From: UBA1195 sp045598025
GTDB taxonomy: Bacteria > Bacteroidota > Bacteroidia > Bacteroidales > WCHB1-69
DNA length: 50,860 nt
Reading direction: 5' to 3'
Assembly: GCA_045598025.1 (NCBI GenBank)
Contig: JAZLLH010000037.1
Coordinates: 1-50,860 of the forward strand
Of the stretch, positions 6,777 to 15,462 are shown piece by piece. A program made the position numbers and the translations under genes. The notes under the pieces were generated by a model. The model saw nothing but the letters and a program-made list of their open reading frames with translations, did not search any database and was not told where the DNA came from. How positions within the stretch are numbered: position 1 is the first letter of the stretch; every line of letters starts with the position of its first letter.

Positions 6777-8552
6777 TTATCGGAGTTGGCGTGCAACAAT
6801 TTCGGCGATATCCTTCACCTGCATGCGTTGTCCGCACTGAAATGCCTTTTTACACAGAGGGCAGGCCGTGGCCAGTATGTCTGGATGGTCAGACATTAGT
6901 GTCTCCAAAGCCTCGTCCCGCACTTTGTTTTTCAGTTCTGTATCCAAAGTGGTATCGGCCAGACTGTGTCCGCAGCAAAGTGAATCCTTTTTTTCCGAAG
7001 GTACCCGGCAGAGTGTGCCGACGGCTTCCAGTACTTTTCGAGGTGCTTCGTAGATGTGTGCGCCTCTTCCCAATTCGCAAGGATCATGATATGCAATGCG
7101 TTCGGAAGATGCATCCGGTTTCAGGCGGCCTTCATCCAAAAGGGACTGTATGTATTCCGTATGGTGAAGAATTTGTATATTCAGGTGATATTCTTCCTTG
7201 AATGAGCGGTAGCAGATAGGGCAGGAGGTAACCAGCACCTCGGCACCGGATTCCCGGATGAGCGTTTCTATTTTTTCCCGCATCCGGTCTGCCTGTTCTG
7301 TATATCCTTGCTGACGCAGAGGACGTCCGCAGCAGAGGTTCTTTTCTTCGTCCAGGAAGAGGTAGTCTTCATGGGCGGCCTTGAAAATGGTGAGCATGGA
7401 AGGTATGATTCCTCCAGCCAAGTGTGACATGCATCCGGCAAAATAGACTACCCGATGACCGTTTTCCTGTTTTCCCTTCAGGTATTCGTAATAGTTCTTT
7501 CCACTCTGATTGTCTTTGAACTGCCCGCGTCGGATTTGCCGGACCAGAGTGGTTTTGATGCCTACCGGACAGACTTCTGTGCAGCGTTCGCACATCAGAC
7601 AGTTGTCCGCTATTTTTTCAGACAGACTATTATGGCGAATGTCGCGTATAAAGTATACCGATTGGGTATCGTGGATATCGGCAGCCGTATTCAGGGGGCA
7701 TACGTCCAGACAGATGCCGCAGCGGGAGCAGGCATTGATTTCAAATTCCGTATATCCGGTCTGCTGCTCTTCTTCGGTGACTCCCCATTTGCGGAGAAAT
7801 ACCAGCAGCATTTCGGCAAATATATGCATGTAGCGGGTGAACGGCAGACAGATGAAGAAGGTGCACAATACACTGGAGTACAGCCACCACAGGGGCAGTT
7901 GAAGCGTTTCGACAGGTAGAAAGGACAGGCAATCACCCAAAGTCTGGGTCAACCATCCTCCATTGTGACGGACGGCGGCGGTGACGCTTTCCGCCAGCAG
8001 ACGGCAAGGAAATATGCACCATAGGGAGAGTATGCCTATGCGGTCGTACCAACTGTGACGGGTTGTTTTTTTCATACCCAGCAGTCGGCTGTAGAAACGC
8101 TTGCACAGTGCCAGCACAACGCCGGAGAGTACCCAGGCGAGCAACAGATCCATGACAAAAGTGAATACTTGAGGCATGAAATAATCGGTGCTTCCATTTT
8201 CGAAATAGCGGAAGAAGATGGCCATCCAGGGATCTTCCCAGAAAGTGTGGCTATAGCAAGAAGCTTCGGCTTTTCCTACAACAATCAGCATAAACCATCC
8301 CAAGGCAAAGCTGAGATGCATGTATCCCAATACGAAATTGCGTTTGAAAATGTTTCTGTGGAACAGGCACTCTCTGATGCATTCCCAAATGGCAGCAAAG
8401 GTTCTGAAAGAAATGATGTTCTTCAGGCATTGTTTTTTCTGGGCAGGACTCATCCGGTGCAGCCAAAGGCAGAATTTGGCTATCAGTATGGAGAACAGGA
8501 TGATAGCCCCTATGCAGAACGGTAAAACAAAAGGATGGAAGGTGCTGTTCAT
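6777..8552 (-). CDS. Membrane Fe-S oxidoreductase, HdrE/HdrD-like fusion
   Basis: A 591-residue protein. The first 260 or so residues hold several membrane helices (for example at 9-30, 75-92, 130-150, 225-250) with scattered histidines, resembling the cytochrome b-type subunit of HdrDE or nitrate reductase gamma. Two 4Fe-4S motifs follow (CSRCGICLDVCPL, CLMCERCTEVCPVG), then two CCG domains (FAGCMSH...NLCCGRPL...SCPICY and HDPCELG...SLCCGH...ACPLCK) that bind a non-cubane 4Fe-4S cluster in heterodisulfide reductase. It likely couples a cytoplasmic thiol/disulfide or flavin couple to the menaquinone pool. Haem binding is not proven. Genes for the HdrC- and HdrA-like partners lie directly upstream, with a 3-base gap. 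Confidence 0.8.
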   Translation of the reverse strand: MNSTFHPFVLPFCIGAIILFSILIAKFCLWLHRMSPAQKKQCLKNIISFRTFAAIWECIRECLFHRNIFKRNFVLGYMHLSFALGWFMLIVVGKAEASCYSHTFWEDPWMAIFFRYFENGSTDYFMPQVFTFVMDLLLAWVLSGVVLALCKRFYSRLLGMKKTTRHSWYDRIGILSLWCIFPCRLLAESVTAAVRHNGGWLTQTLGDCLSFLPVETLQLPLWWLYSSVLCTFFICLPFTRYMHIFAEMLLVFLRKWGVTEEEQQTGYTEFEINACSRCGICLDVCPLNTAADIHDTQSVYFIRDIRHNSLSEKIADNCLMCERCTEVCPVGIKTTLVRQIRRGQFKDNQSGKNYYEYLKGKQENGHRVVYFAGCMSHLAGGIIPSMLTIFKAAHEDYLFLDEEKNLCCGRPLRQQGYTEQADRMREKIETLIRESGAEVLVTSCPICYRSFKEEYHLNIQILHHTEYIQSLLDEGRLKPDASSERIAYHDPCELGRGAHIYEAPRKVLEAVGTLCRVPSEKKDSLCCGHSLADTTLDTELKNKVRDEALETLMSDHPDILATACPLCKKAFQCGQRMQVKDIAEIVARQLR

Positions 8553-8555
8553 GGC

Positions 8556-8888
8556 TTATTTTCTTTTGTTCTTTAATTCTTTCCTCATTTCCATAATCAT
8601 GGCGCGGGTATTGACTCCACGCGGGCAAACCAGCGTGCATTTTCCACACAGCATGCATTGGTCCAGACTGTCTGTGATTTCAGCCTGCAATCCTCTGCGG
8701 AACAGGATGTTGTATCGAAGAATGTGAAAATCAATGTGGGAATTGGCCGAGCAGGTAGCCGAACAGCTTCCGCAGAACATGCAACGTCCGAAAGAAGGTA
8801 CTTTCTGAAGTAGCTCTGAGCATGCATCATTCTGTATATCAATCTGAAATGTCCTTGTTTTTTGAAGAGAAAATCCAAAGTCTTTCAT
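8556..8888 (-). CDS. HdrC-like 4Fe-4S protein
   Basis: A 110-residue small ferredoxin-like subunit with two 4Fe-4S motifs, CMFCGSCSATC and CMLCGKCTLVCPRG, in a helical fold as in HdrC or GlpC N-termini. It should carry electrons between the FAD subunit encoded upstream (4-base overlap) and the membrane CCG subunit downstream (3-base gap). The first motif lacks the proline usually found after the fourth cysteine. The native substrate is unknown, because Bacteroidales do not make coenzyme M or B. Confidence 0.82.
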   Translation of the reverse strand: MKDFGFSLQKTRTFQIDIQNDACSELLQKVPSFGRCMFCGSCSATCSANSHIDFHILRYNILFRRGLQAEITDSLDQCMLCGKCTLVCPRGVNTRAMIMEMRKELKNKRK

Positions 8889-9913
8889 TCTGCAGCGTCA
8901 AGATAGTCCATAATTTCCAATGCGGCAGCATCGGCATCTTTCAGGGTTTGCGGTATCGGCATAGGGCGTTTGCAACTTCCTGCGACGAAGATGCCTTTGT
9001 GCCGGCATTTGTTGTCGTCTGTCTCGTGGTTTTCGGATTCGAAAAATCCATAGGCGTCGGACATCTGCAGTTCTTTGGAGAAACGTCGGGTAGAGGCCGA
9101 TGCTTCCATGCCCACCATCAGAACCAGAAGGTCTGTTTCCAATTTGATGGGGCGGGACAGCAGGGTGTCTTCGGCTTTGACAAGCAGACGGCCCTCCCGT
9201 GTGGGAGCCGTTTCCGAAACTCTTCCCCGTATGAAGTTGACGTGATGTTTTTCCTGAGATTCGCGGTAGCGTTCTTCGTAATGCTGTCCGGTCATGCGTA
9301 AATCCATATAGAAGCAAAACTGTTTGACATCGGGAAGCAGTTCGTGAACCTCCATGGTCTGTTTGACAGCGCATATGCAGCAATTGACAGAGCAGTAATG
9401 GTTTCCGACTTTCTCATCGCGGGATCCGACGCATTGTATATAGGCAATGGTTTGGGGGATGCGTCCGTCTGCAGTTCGGATTTCTCCCTTTCCGATCATG
9501 GATTCCAATTCCACTGATGTGATGACATTGGGATATATCTTATAGCCGTATTCTTCTTTGCGAGTGGCATCGAAAGGATCAAATCCTGTGGCAAATAACA
9601 GACTGTGAGCAGTATAACTTTCTCCGTCTGCCAATGTTACCTTCCAATCTTTTCCTTCCGGGCTTATTCCTGTCACTTCCGCGGAAGTGCGGATTTCTAT
9701 TCCTTTTTCCGGAATGCGTTGCAGCAGTGCGTTCTTTATTTCTTCTGCCTTTTGGAAATCAGGAAACAGACGGTCCCATTGGGATAATTTTCCGCCGGTT
9801 TGCGGTTCCTTTTCCAGAACCAGCACCTCGAATCCTTTCCGGGCAATGCGAGCTGCAGCTTCCAGACCAGCGGGGCCGCTGCCGATAATGACGGTATGTA
9901 AAATTCTGTTCAT
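8885..9913 (-). CDS. HdrA-like FAD-dependent oxidoreductase
   Basis: A 342-residue flavoprotein, much shorter than archaeal HdrA. The N-terminal Rossmann motif VIIGSGPAGLEAAARIARKG binds FAD. QCVGSRD and HYCSVNCCICAVKQ match the cysteine-rich segment of HdrA, and FVAGSCKRP near the end is the second FAD contact. The extra ferredoxin domains of bifurcating HdrA are missing. The frame stays open for 26 codons upstream, but the start at 9911-9913 (MNRILHTVIIGSG) is chosen because it sits directly before the dinucleotide fold and downstream of a clear -7 box. It is the first gene of the hdrA-hdrC-hdrDE-cca unit. Confidence 0.82.
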   Translation of the reverse strand: MNRILHTVIIGSGPAGLEAAARIARKGFEVLVLEKEPQTGGKLSQWDRLFPDFQKAEEIKNALLQRIPEKGIEIRTSAEVTGISPEGKDWKVTLADGESYTAHSLLFATGFDPFDATRKEEYGYKIYPNVITSVELESMIGKGEIRTADGRIPQTIAYIQCVGSRDEKVGNHYCSVNCCICAVKQTMEVHELLPDVKQFCFYMDLRMTGQHYEERYRESQEKHHVNFIRGRVSETAPTREGRLLVKAEDTLLSRPIKLETDLLVLMVGMEASASTRRFSKELQMSDAYGFFESENHETDDNKCRHKGIFVAGSCKRPMPIPQTLKDADAAALEIMDYLDAAE

Positions 9914-9948
9914 TGTGTCCTGTTTTTGTTTATATAGGGTACAAACTG

Positions 9949-9956
9949 CAAAAGTA
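9949..9956 (-). promoter_or_regulatory. -7 promoter element (TACTTTTG) for the Hdr-like operon
   Basis: An exact TAnnTTTG match on the minus strand, 36 bases upstream of the chosen hdrA-like ATG. It falls inside the longer open frame, which supports the shorter start. Confidence 0.65.
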
Positions 9957-9970
9957 AGCATTTTTTCAAT

Positions 9971-9989
9971 GCCTTTTGATAAAAAAGGC
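9971..9989 (-). terminator. Hairpin after the permease gene
   Basis: Seven-base arms, GCCTTTT and AAAAGGC, surround five bases and begin directly after the permease stop (minus strand). The trailing T-run is short, so this may be a weak terminator. Confidence 0.5.
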
Positions 9990-9990
9990 A

Positions 9991-11211
9991 CTATTTTGTC
10001 TCAATGGCCTCCACTGTGCGGATTTTTTTTGCCACAAACTGGGTCGGAAGAATCAGTGTAGCCATGCTGACTGCGAATATAAAGATATTGATTACCAACA
10101 GATGCTGCCAGCAAAAAGGCATGGGAACATATTCCATGTAGTAATTTTCAGGATTGAGCTTCAGTAAATGGGTCCATTCCTGCAAAAAACAGATTCCCAC
10201 GGCAATGCAGTTTCCGAACAGCATGCCTTTGAGCAGAATGCTTCTGCATATGTACAGGAAAATATTCCGTATGTCCTTGTTGGAGCATCCCAGGGTTTTC
10301 AGAATACCGATGTTGGGTATTTGCTCCAATATGAGTGTCAGTTGAGTGGATATCAAAGAAATACATACTACGATAGTAATCAGCAACACCAGAATGAATA
10401 CATTCTGGTCAAACAGGTCTATCCAGTCAAACATGTCGCGGTGCATGTCCTTTGTGGTCTGTGCCAGCAGGTAAAATGGAATTTCGTCATTGATTTCCTC
10501 ACACTTGGCATCCATTGAACCGAAATCATCCAGCAGGATTTCTATTCCATCCGTTTCCGATTCGTTCCATTCATTGAGTTTGCGTATGTGACGTATGTCA
10601 CAGAGGGCACAGCTGTTGTCATAAGTGGACAGTCCGGTATTATAGATGCCGCAGATGCGGAAACTGCGCTGCCGTACCGGTTCCTGTACAAAGTATACCC
10701 GAATGCGTTCGCCCGTATCCAGATGCAGACGCTCGGCCATGGCTTGGGAAATCAGAATATCATTGGAAGTATTGCTGTCGCAGTATGCAGGAAAACAGCC
10801 TTTTTTCAGGTGTTTTTCAAAAAAACTCCGGTCGTAGTCGGGACCGACTCCTTTAAATACAACTCCCTCTATTTCCTCTTCCGTCTGGATAACACCCGCT
10901 TTGCTGGCACAGCACTGAAGGTGGCGGATTCCGGGAATGCTGCGGATTTTTTCCAAATCCAGGGAGTCTGTAGAGAAGGCTTTCTTTTCGTAAGAGGTGT
11001 TATTCTCAAAGTACTGTATCTCAATGTGAGCCCCGAATCCGCTGACTTTTTCCTGTATTTCCTTCCGGAATCCCTGAGTGATGGAGAAGGCCCATATCAG
11101 CACGCACACACCCAGAGCCACACTGATTGCGGATATGCGTACGATAGGGCGGGAATACTGATTTCCGCTTTTTGGAAATAATTTTTGCGAGATAAACTTG
11201 CTGCTGTTCAA
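9991..11211 (-). CDS. LolC/LolE-like ABC transporter permease (FtsX fold)
   Basis: A 406-residue permease of the MacB/FtsX superfamily. A first helix near residues 25-47 (ISAISVALGVCVLIWAFSI) precedes a large periplasmic domain to about residue 265. Three more helices follow (FILVLLITIVVCISLI, around 310-335, and a final one near 370), with ILKTLGCSNKDIRNIF between them as the conserved cytoplasmic loop contacting the ATPase. This layout fits lipoprotein-release permeases. No ATPase gene lies nearby, so the partner must be encoded elsewhere. It follows serS by 9 bases and is the last gene of its operon. Confidence 0.8.
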   Translation of the reverse strand: MNSSKFISQKLFPKSGNQYSRPIVRISAISVALGVCVLIWAFSITQGFRKEIQEKVSGFGAHIEIQYFENNTSYEKKAFSTDSLDLEKIRSIPGIRHLQCCASKAGVIQTEEEIEGVVFKGVGPDYDRSFFEKHLKKGCFPAYCDSNTSNDILISQAMAERLHLDTGERIRVYFVQEPVRQRSFRICGIYNTGLSTYDNSCALCDIRHIRKLNEWNESETDGIEILLDDFGSMDAKCEEINDEIPFYLLAQTTKDMHRDMFDWIDLFDQNVFILVLLITIVVCISLISTQLTLILEQIPNIGILKTLGCSNKDIRNIFLYICRSILLKGMLFGNCIAVGICFLQEWTHLLKLNPENYYMEYVPMPFCWQHLLVINIFIFAVSMATLILPTQFVAKKIRTVEAIETK

Positions 11212-11220
11212 CGAATTGTG

Positions 11221-12489
11221 CTATATTTGATCAAATCCGGTGTATTTGCGCAACACCTCCGGTATCCTGATGTCGTGTTCCGGAGTCTGACAGTTTTCCA
11301 TAATGGCAGCCACTATTCTCGGCAGCGCCAAAGCACTTCCGTTCAGGGTGTGCAGCAATTGGGTTTTTCCGCTTTCGTTTTTGTAACGTAATTTCAGACG
11401 GTTGGCCTGGAAATTTTCAAAATTCGAAACAGAACTGACTTCCAGCCATTTATCTTGTCCTTTGGCATATACTTCAAAGTCAAAAGTCAGTGCGGAAGTA
11501 AAACTGATGTCTCCGCCGCAGAGACGGATCATTCGGAAAGGCAGTCCGAGTTTGTCCAACAGTCCGCCTACATGAACTTTCATTTCCTCCAGGACTTGAT
11601 AGGAAGTTTCCGGTTCGACAATCTGTACGATTTCCACTTTGTCAAACTGATGCAGACGATTCAGTCCGCGGACATCTTTTCCGTAGGAACCGGCTTCCCT
11701 GCGGAAACAGGCAGAGTATGCACAGTGTTTGACGGGCAGTTCGCTTTGCTTGAGAAGGCAGTTTCTGTAGACATTGGTAATGGGAACTTCGGCAGTCGGA
11801 ATCAGGTAGAGTCCGTCTTCATTGACAAAATACATCTGTCCTTCTTTGTCAGGAAGTTGTCCGGTTGCATATGCGGAATCGGCATTGACTACGTAAGGCA
11901 CTTGAATTTCGGTGTAGCCGGCAGCGGTCGCTTCGTCCAAAAAGAAATTGATGAGGGCCCGCTGAAGTTTGGCTGCTTTTTCCCTATACAGGGGAAAGCC
12001 TGCACCGGTCAATTTGCATCCGGTTTCAAAATCGATGAGGTTCTTTTGATTGCACAAATCCCAGTGAGGAAGGTATTCGAATTCCTTTTCGAAATTGCCG
12101 TGACGGTATTCTTCCACGTTGTCTTCCGCTGTTTTTCCTACGGGAACAGAGGCGTGCGGCATATTGGGAAGCAGAACCAGGGTATTGTTGATTTTGTCGT
12201 CCCATTCGTTCAACTCCGCTTCCAGATTCTTGGCAGCCTCTTTCAGTTCGGCAGTCTGTTTTTTGGAAGCTTCTGCTTCTTCTTTTTTCCCTTCTTTGAA
12301 CAGTATTCCTATGGTTTTGGCAATGCGGTTCTGCTCGGCATAGTTATCGTCCAGTTTCTTTTGGCATTCCCTTTTCTTTTTATCAAAATCAAGGATGTCA
12401 TTTACTTGTTTCTCTGCTTCATAATGTTTGACACGCAGACGTTCGATTACCTTTTCAGGATTTTCTCTCAGAATATTTAACGGTATCAT
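11221..12489 (-). CDS. serS: Seryl-tRNA synthetase
   Basis: A 422-residue class II aminoacyl-tRNA synthetase that charges tRNA-Ser. The N-terminal 110 residues form the long antiparallel coiled coil (LRVKHYEAEKQVNDILDFDK onward) that grips the long variable arm. The catalytic core shows motif 2 (CFRREAGSYGKDVRGLNRLH) and motif 3 (LNGSALALPRIVAAIMEN). Full length. It sits between the LysM/glucosaminidase gene (45 bases) and the permease (9 bases), a mixed operon of no clear common function. A tRNA-Ser(GCT) gene lies elsewhere in the window at 25527-25614. Confidence 0.97.
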   Translation of the reverse strand: MIPLNILRENPEKVIERLRVKHYEAEKQVNDILDFDKKKRECQKKLDDNYAEQNRIAKTIGILFKEGKKEEAEASKKQTAELKEAAKNLEAELNEWDDKINNTLVLLPNMPHASVPVGKTAEDNVEEYRHGNFEKEFEYLPHWDLCNQKNLIDFETGCKLTGAGFPLYREKAAKLQRALINFFLDEATAAGYTEIQVPYVVNADSAYATGQLPDKEGQMYFVNEDGLYLIPTAEVPITNVYRNCLLKQSELPVKHCAYSACFRREAGSYGKDVRGLNRLHQFDKVEIVQIVEPETSYQVLEEMKVHVGGLLDKLGLPFRMIRLCGGDISFTSALTFDFEVYAKGQDKWLEVSSVSNFENFQANRLKLRYKNESGKTQLLHTLNGSALALPRIVAAIMENCQTPEHDIRIPEVLRKYTGFDQI

Positions 12490-12534
12490 TTGTATGTACT
12501 ATATAATATGATGTATTTTTGGCTTCTGTGGATT

Positions 12535-13728
12535 TTATTTTTTCTGCAGCCAGATGACCTGGCCTTTTTCCAGCAGGATATTTCTTTCCAATTGATTCAA
12601 CTCCATGATGCTGCTCATTCGGCAGCCGTATCTTTGGCAGATGTCGCGCAGGCTTTCAACCGGTGTGGTGACCATGTGTTGCCGATAGCGGGAGGAGTAT
12701 TTGGGCTTTCTTTCAATGTAGACCCATTCTCCTTCCACTGGCTCGTAGCGGTTGCTCGGTATGTCGTTGAAAAGTTTTATGGATGCCAGCGGTTGCTGTA
12801 CGTCTATGGCGATATCCAGGTAGGTATCTCCCTTTTTTGCTATAACGAAATAAGTTCCATTATTTTCATACACTGTCCGTTGTGTGTAAGGATAGTCAAC
12901 AGGCTCAGGCATAGAGCCCATGTAGTAGGTTTCACCGTAGGACTGATTCGGGACCGGTGCTGCCGGATGATGTTTCCCGAAAAGCGGGCTGTGTTTTGCT
13001 TTTCCTTTTTCTTTTTCCTCTTTTGATTTTCGGGCTTCGTTGTAGGTGTGTCCGCCGGATCCGGAGAAGGTGGGCTGGAAGTTCGCGCTTGCCTTTTTGG
13101 GAGCAGATTGCGTATCCGAAGGTTTAGGGGAAGCTGTACGGGACTGTGTGTTTGGACTCAATGTCAGTCCGGCCAGGTTGCCTTCTCCATACAGTGCCAT
13201 CGTATCCAGGCGTCCTAAACGGTATTTCTCTATGAGTGTAATCAGCCGTTCCGGATATTTGGGGTTGGTGGCATATCCGCATTTTTTGAGACCTTCAGCC
13301 CAGCCTTTGTAGTCTGTCTGTTCCAAGGAGAAAAGGCTGGCATAGCGTTTGGCCTGCAGAAAATCGCAATGGTCCTTGAAGGATTCTTCTGCGGAGGCGT
13401 ATTTGCGGAAACATTCGTTGGCTTGATCATCGTTTTTGTAGAAAGTCTCTCCTTTCCAAGTCGTATGGCATTTGATACCGAAATGGTTGTTGGCTTCCGT
13501 AGCCAGATTGCTCGTTCCGGCCGCAGATTCCAACAGGCCTTGAGCAATGGTGATGCTCGCCGGAATCTTGTATGTCCGCATCTGGTCTACGGCCAGTTGT
13601 CCATATCGTTCTATATATATATAAATGTCATTTTCGGTATACTGTCCCCAAACTTCGGAGGAGAGCATACACAATCCGAGGAGAATAGCCGGCAGAAAAC
13701 GGGAAAAGGTGTGTTTGAATCTATCCAT
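12535..13728 (-). CDS. Glucosaminidase (GH73-type) with LysM domains
   Basis: A 397-residue exported protein. A signal peptide (about residues 1-28, ending SEVWGQ) leads to a GH73-type N-acetylglucosaminidase domain (residues 30-170) with the likely catalytic glutamate in GLLESAAGTSNLA and the conserved NNHFGIKCH. A proline/serine/lysine-rich linker (about 180-275) follows, then two LysM-like segments (YFVIAKKGDTYLDIAID and the segment ending QVIWLQKK). It would cut glycan strands in the periplasm while held to peptidoglycan by LysM. The stop of rfaE2 lies one base upstream, so the genes are co-transcribed. Confidence 0.88.
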   Translation of the reverse strand: MDRFKHTFSRFLPAILLGLCMLSSEVWGQYTENDIYIYIERYGQLAVDQMRTYKIPASITIAQGLLESAAGTSNLATEANNHFGIKCHTTWKGETFYKNDDQANECFRKYASAEESFKDHCDFLQAKRYASLFSLEQTDYKGWAEGLKKCGYATNPKYPERLITLIEKYRLGRLDTMALYGEGNLAGLTLSPNTQSRTASPKPSDTQSAPKKASANFQPTFSGSGGHTYNEARKSKEEKEKGKAKHSPLFGKHHPAAPVPNQSYGETYYMGSMPEPVDYPYTQRTVYENNGTYFVIAKKGDTYLDIAIDVQQPLASIKLFNDIPSNRYEPVEGEWVYIERKPKYSSRYRQHMVTTPVESLRDICQRYGCRMSSIMELNQLERNILLEKGQVIWLQKK

Positions 13729-13729
13729 A

Positions 13730-14224
13730 TCAGTCCTGATTTTTGATTTTGGCTTCGATCAGGCTGGTAGAACAGCCTGGACGAAGTGGAATGGAACATA
13801 TTTGTCCACCATCGGCCCGTACAATGTCGGCACCGACGATGCGGTCTTCAGTATAATCTCCACCCTTGACCAGTACATCCGGATGGATCTGGCTGATCAG
13901 TCGGTAGGGGGTGTCTTCGTCAAAACAGATGACAGCGTCCACAAAATCCAAAGCGGCCAGCAGCATGCAACGCGAGTGTCCGTCAATAATGGGACGGTTT
14001 GGCCCTTTCAGACGGGTGACAGAGGCATCGCTGTTCAGTCCGATGATGAGGATGTCGCCCATATCTGCTGCTTCCGCCAGGTACTCTACATGGCCTCGGT
14101 GCAGTATGTCAAAGCATCCGTTGGTGAATACGATACGCTTTCCTTCGGATTTCCACTGGGACAAGGCCTGTTGCAACCGCCCCTTATCGTAAATTCTGTT
14201 CCTGATTTTCTCCAACCTGTTCAT
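13730..14224 (-). CDS. rfaE2: D-glycero-beta-D-manno-heptose 1-phosphate adenylyltransferase
   Basis: A 164-residue cytidylyltransferase-family enzyme. The nucleotide-binding signature FTNGCFDILHRGHVEYL contains the HxGH motif, and the C-terminal part contains VKGGDYTED. It matches the adenylyltransferase half of HldE as a stand-alone protein (RfaE2), which activates heptose-1-phosphate for the lipopolysaccharide core. Its first 41 bases overlap the end of the upstream flippase-like gene in another frame, which suggests translational coupling. A glycerol-phosphate or other sugar-phosphate substrate cannot be excluded, because no other heptose gene is in view. Confidence 0.85.
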   Translation of the reverse strand: MNRLEKIRNRIYDKGRLQQALSQWKSEGKRIVFTNGCFDILHRGHVEYLAEAADMGDILIIGLNSDASVTRLKGPNRPIIDGHSRCMLLAALDFVDAVICFDEDTPYRLISQIHPDVLVKGGDYTEDRIVGADIVRADGGQICSIPLRPGCSTSLIEAKIKNQD

Positions 14225-15266
14225 CGATGACGGTTTTTTCTATATCTGAAGTTTCTTCTTTACGGGTTTTGATAAAGGCTGTGCACATCAGGGTGACAAG
14301 TCCTCCGGCAATGTATACGAAAGTTTCGTTAGCCCACACTATCCAGCCGATGGCCAGTCCGGTTTCATAAGGAATTCCGTATAGTTGCAGCACTTGGGAG
14401 ACCAGCAAAGGATAGGCACCCAAGCCTCCTTGGGCAATTACGAATCCGAAAGTGCCGACCACCACACTGGATAGAGTGGCTGCCCATATGGGGCTGCCGA
14501 GATGCAGCATTTCTGGAAAGGCAAAACTGCCTATCATGAACATGAAATACCAGCATATCCAGATGAGAATGGAATAGAGGACGAACAGTCCAGGTCTGTT
14601 CATTTGGGTAATGGAGGCCATGCCGTGCCAGAAACCGAGCAGTACATCCTTTATTTTCTGTACGGCCTTGGTCTTTCGGAGCATTCTTCCCAGCAAAACC
14701 AACATTCCGATGGAGGCTGCTGCAATAATCAGAATAATAATCCATTTTGAAAAACTGAATCCGGCAACTTTTTCTCCGAAGTGATCCAGACCGAAAAGAG
14801 GAACCAGTTTTTCCGCTTCTACTGCGACGGCCACGATAAAGAGGAGTCCCAGCAGGAGCAGGTCCACAATGCGTTCCGTAATGACGGTGCCCAGGCTCTT
14901 TTCAAAAGGCACTTTTTCATATCGTTGCAGGAAAGTACAGCGGAGCAGTTCTCCCAAGCGGGGAACAGCTACATTAGCCATATAGCACACCATGACGGAG
15001 TGGTAAGCATTGGTTTTGGATACCCTGTAGCCCATGGGGGATAGCAGGAGAATAGCTCTCAATCCGCGCAGATAAACGCTTAAAACACCGAGTGCCATGG
15101 CGATAACCAGGTATGTCCATCGGGTTCCGGTAAAAACTTTTCCCATATCGGCAGCAATGGTGTTTCTTTGTTCCGGCGTCAGGTCTTTTACGGACAACCA
15201 GATGAAAAACACGCCCAGTCCTACGAACAGGATTAATTTCAAAATACTTTGAATGTGTTTCTTCAT
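14184..15266 (-). CDS. Flippase-like membrane protein (LPG synthase TM family, UPF0104)
   Basis: A 360-residue integral membrane protein with about eight helices, the first at residues 9-25. It matches the lysylphosphatidylglycerol-synthase transmembrane-domain family (MprF flippase-like). The family's region NVAVPRLGELLRCTFLQRYE is clear, as is GTFGFVIAQGGLGAYPLLV. The soluble aminoacyl-transfer domain of MprF is absent, so a lipid or glycolipid flipping or export role is more likely than lysinylation. It is the first gene of a five-gene operon. The C-terminus is charged (KTRKEETSDIEKTVIDEQ) and cytoplasmic, and its coding end overlaps rfaE2. Confidence 0.78.
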   Translation of the reverse strand: MKKHIQSILKLILFVGLGVFFIWLSVKDLTPEQRNTIAADMGKVFTGTRWTYLVIAMALGVLSVYLRGLRAILLLSPMGYRVSKTNAYHSVMVCYMANVAVPRLGELLRCTFLQRYEKVPFEKSLGTVITERIVDLLLLGLLFIVAVAVEAEKLVPLFGLDHFGEKVAGFSFSKWIIILIIAAASIGMLVLLGRMLRKTKAVQKIKDVLLGFWHGMASITQMNRPGLFVLYSILIWICWYFMFMIGSFAFPEMLHLGSPIWAATLSSVVVGTFGFVIAQGGLGAYPLLVSQVLQLYGIPYETGLAIGWIVWANETFVYIAGGLVTLMCTAFIKTRKEETSDIEKTVIDEQVGENQEQNLR

Positions 15267-15297
15267 ATAGCGAACTTATGTTGCAAGCTTAAATCTG

Positions 15298-15305
15298 CAA
15301 AAATA
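15298..15305 (-). promoter_or_regulatory. -7 promoter element (TATTTTTG) for the flippase-rfaE2-serS operon
   Basis: An exact TAnnTTTG match on the minus strand, 31 bases upstream of the ATG at 15264-15266. Confidence 0.6.
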
Positions 15306-15402
15306 ATCAAAAAACACATCTCTTTATGCGAATTCGAAAAAAATCTGTGCGGCTTGTGAAAAAAAAATTCTCAGGATAGGCCGGACATATTCATTTTTGA
15401 AT

Positions 15403-15410
15403 TACCTTTG
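15403..15410 (+). promoter_or_regulatory. -7 promoter element (TACCTTTG) for the T9SS surface protein
   Basis: An exact TAnnTTTG match followed by CAGG, 52 bases before the ATG at 15463. The leader after it is A-rich with no Shine-Dalgarno site. Confidence 0.65.
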
Positions 15411-15462
15411 CAGGTTTAAAAACCGTTCGAAAAAATAACATTCAAAAAAATAAAAAACAATT

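Noticed and set aside
9914..9991. Longer start for the HdrA-like protein at 9991
   Set aside because: The extension would contain the -7 promoter box and has no homology; the FAD-binding fold begins right after the later ATG.
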